A stretch of 64,000 nt of DNA from an uncultured Candidatus Saccharibacteria bacterium (GTDB taxonomy: Bacteria; Patescibacteriota; Saccharimonadia; Saccharimonadales; Saccharimonadaceae): positions 47,116 to 111,115 of the forward strand of contig CALIXB010000027.1 of NCBI GenBank assembly GCA_938046775.1, written 5' to 3'. Below are positions 42,593 to 52,529 of the stretch, piece after piece. Position 1 is the stretch's first letter, and each line of letters starts with the position of its first letter. Both the position numbers and the translations under genes were made by a program. Under the pieces are notes generated by a model. It saw only the letters and a list, made by a program, of their open reading frames with translations, ran no database searches and was not told the DNA's origin.

Positions 42593-44476
42593 ATGAAAGC
42601 TCAAGATATCCGACAAAAATACCTCGATTTTTATCAACGCAATGGACATGCTGTAGTTAAGCGTGCTCCTCTAATTCTCACCAATGATCCAACGACTCTA
42701 TTTACCGGTGCTGGCATGCAGCCGATGATTCCTTATCTGCTTGGTGAGCCACACTCTGAGGGGAAGCGAATTGCCGATTCGCAGACGTGTTTACGGGCCC
42801 AAGACATTGATGACATTGGCGACAATCGTCACACGACCTTTTTTGAGATGCTTGGGAACTGGAGTTTGGGTGATTATTTCAAAAAAGAGCAGATCAATTG
42901 GATGTGGCAATTCCTGTCCGAAGAGGTTGGGCTAGACATGAACCGCGTTTATGTCACCTGTTACATCGGCGATGAACGCTATAATATCCCGAAAGACACT
43001 GAGGCGGCGGAAATTTGGGCAGAACTATACGAAAAAGCAGGCTTGAGTAGCAGTAAAGCTGATATTGGTTCGGAACAGGCCGGTTATGCGCGCGGTATTA
43101 AACCGGGCGAGCGGATTTTTTACTATGATGGCAGCAAGAACTGGTGGAGCCGCAACGGCGGGCCGGAGACTACACCAATTGGGGATCCGTGCGGGCCAGA
43201 TAGCGAGATGTTTTATGAGTTCAATTTCATCGAGCATGATCCAAAATTTGGTGAGCATTGTCATCCGAACTGCGACTGTGGACGCTTTATGGAAATTGGC
43301 AATAATGTCTTTATGGCCTATAAAAAGGTGGCTGATGGTGTGTTTGAATCATTAGAAAAACCAAATATTGACCACGGCTCTGGCCTGGAGCGCATCGCGG
43401 CAGCATCTAATAACGACCCTGATGTTTTCAAGATTAGCCTATCGTGGCCAATTATTGAAAAATTACAGCATTTGAGCGGCAAAAATTATGATTCGCATAC
43501 CGAAAGCATGCGTGTGATTGCTGATCACCTCAGGGCTGCTACTTTTATGGCGGTTGATGGCTGTGTGCCGAGTAATAAGGAGCAGGGCTACGTAATGCGC
43601 CGATTGTTGCGCCGGGCAATTCGCTACAGCTTTGATTTAGGAATTGAGCAGAACTTTATGCAAGAAGTTGTGCCGGTGATTGCTAGTCTTTATGAGAATG
43701 ATTTTCCAGAAGTTAAAGAGAATCGTGACAATATCATTGCAGTGCTTGTTAAGGAAGAAAAAGCCTTCCGTCATACCTTGCGTAAAGGTCTGAGACAAAT
43801 GCAGTATTATATTGATGATGGCCTGACTGGTGAGGAGCTATTTACTTTGTATGATACATTTGGATTTCCGGTGGAGCTGAGTACCGAGGAGGCGCATAAG
43901 CAAGGCATCAAACTTTCTAATAATTGGCGCGCTGAATTTGATGCCAAGATGACTGAGCAGCGCCAACGCTCCAAGACAGCCCGCAAGGGGCAATTTAGCG
44001 GAGGCCTGGAGGGTCACGATCCGATTCACCTCAAATACCACACGGCAACGCACCTATTGGGTGCGGCGCTTCGCAAAGTCCTCAATGCGCCGGATTTGCA
44101 GCAGCACGGTAGTAATATTACCGCTGATCGTCTGCGATTTGATTTTAATCATGATAAATTGACTTTGGAAGAAAAACAGGCTGTTGAAGATCAGGTTAAC
44201 GCTTGGATTGATGCTGATTTGCCTGTTAAGTTTGCCGTCTATCCAACTGAAGAAGCGCTAAAAATGGGCGCTATTGGTGCATTTGGTGAGCGCTATGGTG
44301 AAGAAGTTAAGGTTTATTCAATTGGTGAAGATGACAATATTATTAGTTTTGAGGTTTGCGGCGGCCCGCACGTTGATCATACTGGAATTCTTAATGAAGA
44401 TGGTAAGCGCTTTAAGATTACTAAAGAAGAGTCCAGCGCGGCCGGAATTCGTCGTATTAAAGCTGTTTTGCGATAG
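42593..44476 (+). CDS. alaS: Alanyl-tRNA synthetase lacking the C-Ala domain
   Basis: 627 residues, compared with about 870 in E. coli. The catalytic domain (TFFEMLGNWSLGDYFK) and the editing domain with metal motifs HTATHLLG and CGGPHVDHTG are complete. The protein ends after KEESSAAGIRRIKAVL, where longer AlaRS continue into the coiled coil and C-Ala. TATAAT (42579-42584) is 8 nt before ATG 42593. It overlaps the converging gene by 20 nt. Confidence 0.95.
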   Translation: MKAQDIRQKYLDFYQRNGHAVVKRAPLILTNDPTTLFTGAGMQPMIPYLLGEPHSEGKRIADSQTCLRAQDIDDIGDNRHTTFFEMLGNWSLGDYFKKEQINWMWQFLSEEVGLDMNRVYVTCYIGDERYNIPKDTEAAEIWAELYEKAGLSSSKADIGSEQAGYARGIKPGERIFYYDGSKNWWSRNGGPETTPIGDPCGPDSEMFYEFNFIEHDPKFGEHCHPNCDCGRFMEIGNNVFMAYKKVADGVFESLEKPNIDHGSGLERIAAASNNDPDVFKISLSWPIIEKLQHLSGKNYDSHTESMRVIADHLRAATFMAVDGCVPSNKEQGYVMRRLLRRAIRYSFDLGIEQNFMQEVVPVIASLYENDFPEVKENRDNIIAVLVKEEKAFRHTLRKGLRQMQYYIDDGLTGEELFTLYDTFGFPVELSTEEAHKQGIKLSNNWRAEFDAKMTEQRQRSKTARKGQFSGGLEGHDPIHLKYHTATHLLGAALRKVLNAPDLQQHGSNITADRLRFDFNHDKLTLEEKQAVEDQVNAWIDADLPVKFAVYPTEEALKMGAIGAFGERYGEEVKVYSIGEDDNIISFEVCGGPHVDHTGILNEDGKRFKITKEESSAAGIRRIKAVLR

Positions 44477-45296
44477 ATAGTTTATCTGCCGCCATTGCTT
44501 CGACGTCTTCAATTATTTCTCTTTCAAGTTGGCATATATCTTTAGGCGTAATATTGTGCCTACGTCCACCTACTGGGTTGTAGAAATGGCATGATAACGC
44601 TCCTTTGCCTAGTGCACCTATTGTCATATCTAATATCATACTAGTTTCAATGCCGTCGTGTTCATAAGGGGTGGATATACTATACCGCACTTTTACTGGC
44701 AATCTATTAAGTTCGACTATTTCGAGCTTGCTTTCAGTGCCACCGATTCTATACAGTCCATTATCAATTCTTACTTTTCCATCCCCTGCAATATCATCCG
44801 TTACCTCATAAATCTCCGGGTTTTGATTATAGTATACAGAGTCTGTGCGTATATTTTCTTTTGGAAATGAGGTTATGATGTCTGCTATAGATTGTACTAA
44901 TTGTCCATTTGAAAATGTCTCATCGTTTAAGGCTAACCTTCTTATCGGGTCTGCATCGACGTCAAATGGGCAAATACTACAGAACCAATTTGTAATATTT
45001 TTTCTTGATGTAATTCCGCTATCCCATTTATTGTCTGCGCCTAGTTTTGTCTCGACTATTCTGTCTTTTTGATGATACCGCAGGTAGGTCCCCAAAAGCG
45101 CTACGTCTCCTGCTAGTCTAATTTTAGCATCCAGGTGTCCCTCTCTGTACCTGCCGAAATCTAAGCCAATGACTTCTGTAGATGTCTCGCTTGGTTCGGC
45201 GTATCTTAGTAGATTTACCGCTGCACTAAATATAGCACTGCTTGTGTCGGGAGAGAGCGGCTGTTCATGAATAGTTTTTGGCAGAATATTATACAT
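44457..45296 (-). CDS. Hypothetical soluble protein, unknown
   Basis: 279 residues, mixed alpha/beta, no signal or membrane helix, four Cys without a clear metal motif (CSICPF near 105). Its -10 TATAAT (45303-45308, minus strand) is 6 nt from ATG 45296. The 3' end runs 20 nt into alaS. No family recognised. Confidence 0.65.
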   Translation of the reverse strand: MYNILPKTIHEQPLSPDTSSAIFSAAVNLLRYAEPSETSTEVIGLDFGRYREGHLDAKIRLAGDVALLGTYLRYHQKDRIVETKLGADNKWDSGITSRKNITNWFCSICPFDVDADPIRRLALNDETFSNGQLVQSIADIITSFPKENIRTDSVYYNQNPEIYEVTDDIAGDGKVRIDNGLYRIGGTESKLEIVELNRLPVKVRYSISTPYEHDGIETSMILDMTIGALGKGALSCHFYNPVGGRRHNITPKDICQLEREIIEDVEAMAADKLSIAKQL

Positions 45297-45373
45297 TGCT
45301 CTATTATAACATTAAAAATAAAATACGTCAATCTGTTGCCTCAAAATCACAAGCGTTATATAATAATCCGTAT

Positions 45374-46636
45374 ATGGCATTGAAAGATATGTTAAAGAAG
45401 TCTGATAAAGATAATCGCGAGCTATTGGTTAGTTTGGATATCGGTACTGAGGTGGTTAAGGCGTTAATTGCTGAAGTCAAAGACGACGAGCTGAAGATTA
45501 TTGGCGTTGGTCGTAAGCAGCAGGAAATGGGCGATATGCATACTGGCGCAATTGCTGATATTGCTGGAGTGGTAGCCAACTGTGAGGATGCTTTATCTGA
45601 GGCGGAAGATCAGGCTGGAATTCAGGGCAAGCGAGTTGTTATTGGTATTGCTGGTGAGTTGGTGAAAGGTGTAACTAATACTATCCGCTATCGTCGTCCG
45701 CAGCCAAATAAACCGCTGGACGTCGCAGAAATGGAATTTATTATTGAGAAGGTTCAGGAGCGAGCTCAAGGTAAAGCTCAGGCGCAAATCGCTCTGGAGA
45801 CTGGCAATGCTGATGTTGAAGTGAAGTTAGTTAACTCGGCGTTGGTGAGCATTCATATTGACGGCTATAAGGTTTCAAATCCAATTGGTTTTCAGGGTAG
45901 GGACGTGGCGGTGCAGATTTATACGGCATTTGCGCCGATGGTTCATATTGGGGCTCTGGAGAAGGTGGCTGATGAACTAGCTCTGGACTTGGTGGCGGTG
46001 GCAGCCGAGCCGTTCGCGGTGAGCCGTAGTGTTCTGGGCTCAGATACTGATAGTAATTTTACGGCTATCTTGGCGGATATTGGTGGTGGTACGACTGACA
46101 TCGCGGTGGTTAATGATGGTGGTGTTGAGGGTACGAAAATGTTTGGTATTGGTGGACGGAGCTTCACTAGAACTATTGCCTCTGATTTGGATTTAAGTTT
46201 TAAGGATGCAGAAAAACTGAAGCTAAATATTGATCATGACAAGTTAAAGCCTACGGTAAAGAAAAAGGTTGACGCTGCGATTGATAAAACCTTGGAAGTC
46301 TGGTTATCTGGTGTTGAGTTAGCTCTTGGTGATTTTGATAATGTTGATTATTTGCCAAATAGGATTTTATTATGTGGTGGCGGTTCTAGCCTAAAGAAGA
46401 TTACCGAAGCTCTCAAGGAGCGACAATGGCCAGAGGACTTACCTTTTACTAAAAAGCCTGTCGTTCAGTATATTAATCCAAGTGACATAACAGGAATAGT
46501 CGATGAAACTGGCGATGCTAGCGACCATACATTTGTCACGGCTATGGGACTATTAAGAGTTGGCTATGATACAATTATTGGTAGCCAGGGCGGTAATAGT
46601 TTGGTTGAAAAAGTAAACAGGTTATTAAAGATTTAA
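45374..46636 (+). CDS. FtsA/PilM-like actin-fold ATPase
   Basis: 420 residues. Actin-fold motifs: LLVSLDIGTEVVKALI (phosphate 1), an ILADIGGGTTDIAVV segment (phosphate 2) and LLCGGGSSL (adenosine). The SHS2-like insertion favours FtsA/PilM over MreB/DnaK. Pairing with the large bitopic protein downstream (2-bp gap) looks like PilM-PilN/O, so a pilus inner-membrane role is possible, and cell division (FtsA) is the alternative. TATAAT (45359-45364) is 9 nt from ATG 45374. Confidence 0.82.
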   Translation: MALKDMLKKSDKDNRELLVSLDIGTEVVKALIAEVKDDELKIIGVGRKQQEMGDMHTGAIADIAGVVANCEDALSEAEDQAGIQGKRVVIGIAGELVKGVTNTIRYRRPQPNKPLDVAEMEFIIEKVQERAQGKAQAQIALETGNADVEVKLVNSALVSIHIDGYKVSNPIGFQGRDVAVQIYTAFAPMVHIGALEKVADELALDLVAVAAEPFAVSRSVLGSDTDSNFTAILADIGGGTTDIAVVNDGGVEGTKMFGIGGRSFTRTIASDLDLSFKDAEKLKLNIDHDKLKPTVKKKVDAAIDKTLEVWLSGVELALGDFDNVDYLPNRILLCGGGSSLKKITEALKERQWPEDLPFTKKPVVQYINPSDITGIVDETGDASDHTFVTAMGLLRVGYDTIIGSQGGNSLVEKVNRLLKI

Positions 46637-46637
46637 G

Positions 46638-48266
46638 ATGAACAAAGACATTATTTATATCGATATAGAAGACGATATTACCACCATAATTGGTAAGATT
46701 AAAGCGTCAAAACAGCGGATAATTGCGCTGGTGCCGCCTAGGCGGATTGGTATTTTGCAGAGCGCGGTTAACATAAGATTGTTGTCACGGGCGGCAAAAT
46801 CTGCCGATAAAACAATAGTAATTATTACAAATGATTCGGTTCTGGCTGGTTTGGCTGCCACGGCAAAAATCCCCGTAGCAAAAACACTACAGAGTAAACC
46901 GGAAATTGCGGAAATTCCAGCTCTAAAAGTTGATGATGAAAGCGATGTTATTGATGGTGGTAAGTTGTCTGTCGGTGATATGGCTGAGGCTGCAAAAAAG
47001 TCATCATCAGATAATGACGCCGCAATAGACAGTACTATTGCGGCTGCAAACGAGAAGGAGTCTAAAGGCCTAGCTTCTCTAAAAAACATGGTTAAAAAGC
47101 CAAAAGTCCCTAATTTTAATGCATTTCGTAAAAAGTTTTTACTGATTGGTGGCGGAGTACTTTTGTTTGGGGTGTTTTTAGTCTGGGCAATTTGGTTTGC
47201 GCCGCATGCTACGGTTATTATTTCTGCGAAAACTACCAGTATGACGGTGAGTGATACGGTTAGTTTAAGCGAAAATGCTGCTACGAACGCTAAATCTAAT
47301 GTCATCAAGTCGATTAAGAAGGAAATAGCTAAGGAAGTCAGTGTTGAATTTTCTGCTACGGGCAAGAAGAATGTTGGCGAAAAGGCGACCGGAGTGGTGG
47401 TTTTTAAGAATTCATCTTCAAGTAGTGTAACAATTGCAGCTGGTACGGTTTTAAAGAATAGTGGATTATCTTACACCTTAAATTCTTCCGTGAACGTTCC
47501 GGGTGCAACACTGGATTGGAGTTGCCCTGGTTATAAATGTGCAGGATCAGCCTCGGGAGCGATTACCGCTAGTGAGGGCGGAGCGCAGTATAATGCTGCC
47601 ACTGGCAGTATGAGTATTTCGGTTGATGATATTTCCGCATCCTTGCGGTCTGCTACTAGCGGTGGTACTGATAAAACAGCAACAGTTGTAACGGCTAGTG
47701 ACATAGAAGCGGCAAAAAACAAGCTTAGCGAGAAGAAAGTCGAAGGTCTGAAAGAGCAGTTAATTGCTTCATTTGGTAATTCTGTGAAGACAATTACGGA
47801 AAGTTATGCTGAAAATCGCTCAGATCCTAGCTCAAGTGTAGCGGTCGACGGAGAGGCCACTGGCGCAGTGACTCTAAAATCCACAATCACTGCAAATATG
47901 CTAGCGGTTGATAAGAATGAGTTGAAGAATTTTATAGAGTCGAAGCTAAAGGACGAGATTTCTGGCAAAAAAGCCCAGAGAATTTACGATAACGGTGTTG
48001 AGAAGGCAGCATTTTCTCAATTTGCTAACGCTCGAAACGCTCAAACTGTTCGCTTGACTGCCAATGGTAAAGTCGGCCCTGATATTAAAGAGGAGAGCGT
48101 CAAGGACCAGGCCAAAGGTAAGAGCTACGGTGAAGTGCAGTCGGCCATTGAGTCGATTAACGGAGTTGAGGACGTTGATGTTAAGTTTTCGCCATTTTGG
48201 GTTAAATCAGTGCCAAAAGACATCAATAAAATAAATGTTGAATTTAAGATAAAAGATGTCAAGTAA
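46638..48266 (+). CDS. Large bitopic protein, baseplate-J-like or PilN/O-like
   Basis: 542 residues. An N-terminal cytoplasmic domain (1-160) begins DIIYIDIEDDITTIIGKI. One membrane helix lies at about 167-190, followed by a long extracytoplasmic part rich in Ser and Ala with strand repeats (GKKNVGEKATGVVVF, AAGTVL), somewhat like the baseplate J/gp47 superfamily. The function is unknown. Position after the PilM/FtsA-like ATPase suggests an envelope complex. Confidence 0.65.
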   Translation: MNKDIIYIDIEDDITTIIGKIKASKQRIIALVPPRRIGILQSAVNIRLLSRAAKSADKTIVIITNDSVLAGLAATAKIPVAKTLQSKPEIAEIPALKVDDESDVIDGGKLSVGDMAEAAKKSSSDNDAAIDSTIAAANEKESKGLASLKNMVKKPKVPNFNAFRKKFLLIGGGVLLFGVFLVWAIWFAPHATVIISAKTTSMTVSDTVSLSENAATNAKSNVIKSIKKEIAKEVSVEFSATGKKNVGEKATGVVVFKNSSSSSVTIAAGTVLKNSGLSYTLNSSVNVPGATLDWSCPGYKCAGSASGAITASEGGAQYNAATGSMSISVDDISASLRSATSGGTDKTATVVTASDIEAAKNKLSEKKVEGLKEQLIASFGNSVKTITESYAENRSDPSSSVAVDGEATGAVTLKSTITANMLAVDKNELKNFIESKLKDEISGKKAQRIYDNGVEKAAFSQFANARNAQTVRLTANGKVGPDIKEESVKDQAKGKSYGEVQSAIESINGVEDVDVKFSPFWVKSVPKDINKINVEFKIKDVK

Positions 48267-48669
48267 GAACTTTTTGGCTCTAGACGTCGGTGAGCGACGG
48301 ATTGGTTTGGCGATGGCAGACTCACAAGTGAAAATTGCAGTGCCGTTTGGTTGGCTGGAGAATAGCGAAAAAATTATCCAAGAAATAACAGAATTGGTGT
48401 TGCGACATGGTATTGATGTAATCGTAGTGGGATATCCGCGCAACCAGTCTGGTGAGCCAACTAAGCAGACGGAATTTGTAGAGGATTTTGTTAAGCAGTT
48501 TGCCGACATTGAGCTGGATACGGAAATTGTTTTTCAGGATGAATCGCTAACAAGCGTGCAGGCTGAACAGAGATTAGGAAATAAAATTAAGGATAAGGGT
48601 GAGATCGACGCAGAGGCTGCTAGTATAATTTTGCAGGATTTCTTGGAGGAAAAGTATGAAAATTCGTAA
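48256..48669 (+). CDS. ruvX: Putative pre-16S rRNA nuclease YqgF/RuvX
   Basis: 137 residues. RNase-H-like fold: LALDVGERRIGLA with catalytic Asp (about 9), VVGYPRNQSG, QDESLTSVQAEQRL and the late acidic EIDAEAASIIL. Matures 16S rRNA in E. coli. It overlaps the upstream gene by 11 nt and mltG by 14 nt, and the ruvX-mltG pair is common in bacteria. Confidence 0.94.
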   Translation: MSSKNFLALDVGERRIGLAMADSQVKIAVPFGWLENSEKIIQEITELVLRHGIDVIVVGYPRNQSGEPTKQTEFVEDFVKQFADIELDTEIVFQDESLTSVQAEQRLGNKIKDKGEIDAEAASIILQDFLEEKYENS

Positions 48670-49732
48670 ACGACGTATCTGGCTATTGGTGCTATCAATT
48701 ATTGTGGCACTTTTAGGCTTGAGTGCTTTGGGTGCAACTATCTGGTATAAACAAATGCTTTCGCCTTTTGATGTGTACGCCCAGCAAACTGTAAGGATTA
48801 ATATTAAAGAAGGCATGGGTTCTAGTGATATTGCTAAAATTCTGGAGAACAAGAAGATTATCAAGAATTCATTGGCTTTTTCAATTTATACAAGACTCCA
48901 TAACTCGGGTGGAAAATTTAAGACCGGTGTTTATTCAGTAAAGCCATCTCAGTCTGTTAGCGAAATAGTTGGTCATTTAACAAGTGGTAAGTCCGATGAG
49001 GTTGCTATAACTTTTTATCCTGGTGCGTCTTTAGATAAAAAGATAAACAATTCTGATGGCAGAGAAGTCGAATCGGTATTATTGAAAGCCGGCTTCTCAA
49101 AAGAGCAGATAAAGAAGGCCTTTGCCGCTAAATATAGTAGCTCGGTTTTTGCTGGTAAACCAGATAATACCAGTCTTGAAGGTTATATTTATGGAGAAAC
49201 GTTCTATATTTCTTTAGATGAAACTGTCGATCAGGTCTTAAAGCGGTCAATCAATCAGTTTGAAAAAATAGTGAAAAAGTACAACCTTGAAGAGAAATTT
49301 AAGGCTCGTGGACTAACGCTGTATCAGGGAATTACGCTGGCATCAATTATTCAGCGGGAGTCGATTGGCTGTGGTTCTGGGGCTGAGACTTGCGAGGACC
49401 AGCGAAAGATTGCTAGTGTTTTTTATAATCGACTGAAGGCGAATATGGAACTGGGCTCGGATGTCACCTATCAATATATTGCTGATAAAAATGGCTTAGA
49501 GCGTTCGCCAGGCCTAAAATCGCCTTATAATACGCGCATCCAAAAAGGCTTGCCGCCTGGGCCTATTGCTGTGCCTAGCTTGAGTGCTCTAAATGCTGCA
49601 GCTAATCCAGCAGACTCTAGCTACCTTTACTTCCTGAGCGGTGATGATGACGTGACGTATTTTGCGAAGACAAACGAAGAACACGAGGCTAATATTAAGG
49701 CTCATTGTCAGAAAAAATGTCAGATTTCTTGA
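48656..49732 (+). CDS. mltG: Endolytic transglycosylase MltG
   Basis: 358 residues with one N-terminal helix (about 8-28), a LysM-like region (GMGSSDIAKILENKKII) and a YceG domain. The catalytic Glu lies in LASIIQRES (about 230), and SPYNTRIQKGLPPGPIAVPS and the end YLYFLSGD are typical. It cuts nascent glycan strands and so sets their length at the membrane. Confidence 0.94.
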   Translation: MKIRKRRIWLLVLSIIVALLGLSALGATIWYKQMLSPFDVYAQQTVRINIKEGMGSSDIAKILENKKIIKNSLAFSIYTRLHNSGGKFKTGVYSVKPSQSVSEIVGHLTSGKSDEVAITFYPGASLDKKINNSDGREVESVLLKAGFSKEQIKKAFAAKYSSSVFAGKPDNTSLEGYIYGETFYISLDETVDQVLKRSINQFEKIVKKYNLEEKFKARGLTLYQGITLASIIQRESIGCGSGAETCEDQRKIASVFYNRLKANMELGSDVTYQYIADKNGLERSPGLKSPYNTRIQKGLPPGPIAVPSLSALNAAANPADSSYLYFLSGDDDVTYFAKTNEEHEANIKAHCQKKCQIS

Positions 49733-49756
49733 CAAAATCACATCTTATAAAATTTA

Positions 49757-49785
49757 TTGACTTTATTGTCAATGTTGTGTAAAAT
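49757..49785 (+). promoter_or_regulatory. Canonical promoter of the LysM-CHAP gene
   Basis: TTGACT (49757-49762), 17-bp spacer, TAAAAT (49780-49785), giving a leader of about 130 nt, the longest in the window. Confidence 0.65.
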
Positions 49786-49806
49786 AGAATGTAGATCGTT
49801 TGTCTG

Positions 49807-49866
49807 ATTTATCCATAAGGGTAAATTATGGTAAATGACCTACCAAAATTGTCGCTACGGATATAG
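49807..49866 (+). promoter_or_regulatory. Leader hairpin and short ORF upstream of the LysM-CHAP gene
   Basis: A hairpin ATTTATCC-ATAA-GGGTAAAT (49807-49826) covers the AAGGG ribosome site (49817-49821) of a 12-codon ORF (49828-49866, MVNDLPKLSLRI). This arrangement could control downstream expression. It matches no riboswitch I know. Confidence 0.35.
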
Positions 49867-49920
49867 CAAAACTAATGTAGAATATAATAATCAATTAGGT
49901 CGACAACATATCCTGTTCTA

Positions 49921-51126
49921 TTGCGAGAAGAAAGACAATTGGGTAGTAGTGTCAGTGGTAACATTGATACAAGGAGCACGATTATTCGTAACCATTTTAT
50001 AACTCTTCGGGGTAAGAAACGTAAGCTGCGATCATTCGTGGTTTACGGCGGAATATTTTTGTTAACTATATCATTTTTGGTTTACGGCAACAGTGGTAAT
50101 AATGCGGTTGCTGAGAAGTCAAAAACTTTAGCATCAGCTGAAGTATCTAATGCGAGCACATCGACAACATCTGGAGTTGCCAAAGCTAAAGCCGTTTCGG
50201 TGGATAAGTTGGCGGCAGCTAGCGCTGTGACTAATTTGGCAGAGACGGCAGAGTTGCCTTCGGCTGGTGATTTGCGTGAATCAGAGACTTCATTAACAAT
50301 TAAGAAAAACCTTTCTCAGAATGACTCTGAGGTTATCACAAAACCTGATATTGTGAAGCCTGACACCTCTGCTGCGCGTGGCATTTCTTCATATGTGACT
50401 AAAGAAGGCGACAATATAGAAAAAATTGCAAAGAAGTTTAAGATTTCTCCACAGACGCTTCGTTGGGCAAATAATACTACTTCAGATGCTATTGAGCCTA
50501 ATAAGACACTTATTGTTCCTCTGATTGATGGTGTTGTTTATACAGTTAAGGACGGTGATACGGCGCAATCTTTGGCTGATAAGTATAAGACTAGTGCTGA
50601 GCGGGTTGTTCTATATAACGATATTGATGACGGATCGAAATTAACTGCCGGTGCGCGCATTGTGATACCTGGAGGTGAGTTGCCGGAGGCCGAACGTCCA
50701 GGCTATGTAGCGCCACGCGGTCGATCGTCGTATGGAAATAGTAGGTATGGCTCTTCGACTACCACTAGTGCTAGCCGAAGCTGGCTGACCGCATCTGTTG
50801 GCAATAGATATGCTGCGGGTAACTGTACGTGGTATGCCTATGAGCGCCGTTTGCAGCTGGGTCGTCCAATCGGTAGCTTCTGGGGTAATGCAAATACTTG
50901 GGATGATAGTGCTCGTGCAGCTGGATTTGTAGTGAATAATGTGCCGGCACCTGGTGCGATTATTCAGAACGACTGGGGTGGTGGTGGTTATGGTCACGTC
51001 GGTATCGTTGAGCGGGTAGATGGTCAGAATATCTATGTTTCAGACATGAACTATGCGGGTTATAATGTTATCTCTTCTCGCACCATTTCTATCGCCGAGG
51101 CTGGTCGCTACAAGTTTATTCATTAA
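49921..51126 (+). CDS. LysM-CHAP peptidoglycan hydrolase
   Basis: 401 residues from TTG 49921. One membrane helix (about 39-56), a Ser/Ala-rich linker, two LysM modules (about 155-200 and 203-248) and a C-terminal CHAP domain (about 290-400) with nucleophile Cys in AGNCTWYAYE and His in YGHVGIVE. LysM binds GlcNAc in peptidoglycan, and CHAP is an amidase or endopeptidase. It could serve division or act on the host wall. There is no clear ribosome site at the TTG, so the start is uncertain. Confidence 0.88.
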   Translation: MREERQLGSSVSGNIDTRSTIIRNHFITLRGKKRKLRSFVVYGGIFLLTISFLVYGNSGNNAVAEKSKTLASAEVSNASTSTTSGVAKAKAVSVDKLAAASAVTNLAETAELPSAGDLRESETSLTIKKNLSQNDSEVITKPDIVKPDTSAARGISSYVTKEGDNIEKIAKKFKISPQTLRWANNTTSDAIEPNKTLIVPLIDGVVYTVKDGDTAQSLADKYKTSAERVVLYNDIDDGSKLTAGARIVIPGGELPEAERPGYVAPRGRSSYGNSRYGSSTTTSASRSWLTASVGNRYAAGNCTWYAYERRLQLGRPIGSFWGNANTWDDSARAAGFVVNNVPAPGAIIQNDWGGGGYGHVGIVERVDGQNIYVSDMNYAGYNVISSRTISIAEAGRYKFIH

Positions 51127-51140
51127 AAGCTTAATCAAAT

Positions 51141-52511
<1,371 letters not shown>

Positions 52512-52529
52512 GTTTGCTATACTATAACC

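Noticed and set aside
48656..49732. Apparent loss of the MltG catalytic Glu (IIQRES instead of IIEKET)
   Set aside because: By my count of the E. coli protein the catalytic Glu218 is the second Glu, which is retained. Only the first is changed to Gln.
49786..49920. c-di-AMP (ydaO-type) riboswitch before the CHAP gene
   Set aside because: The conserved ydaO sequence blocks are not present. Only a simple hairpin is visible.
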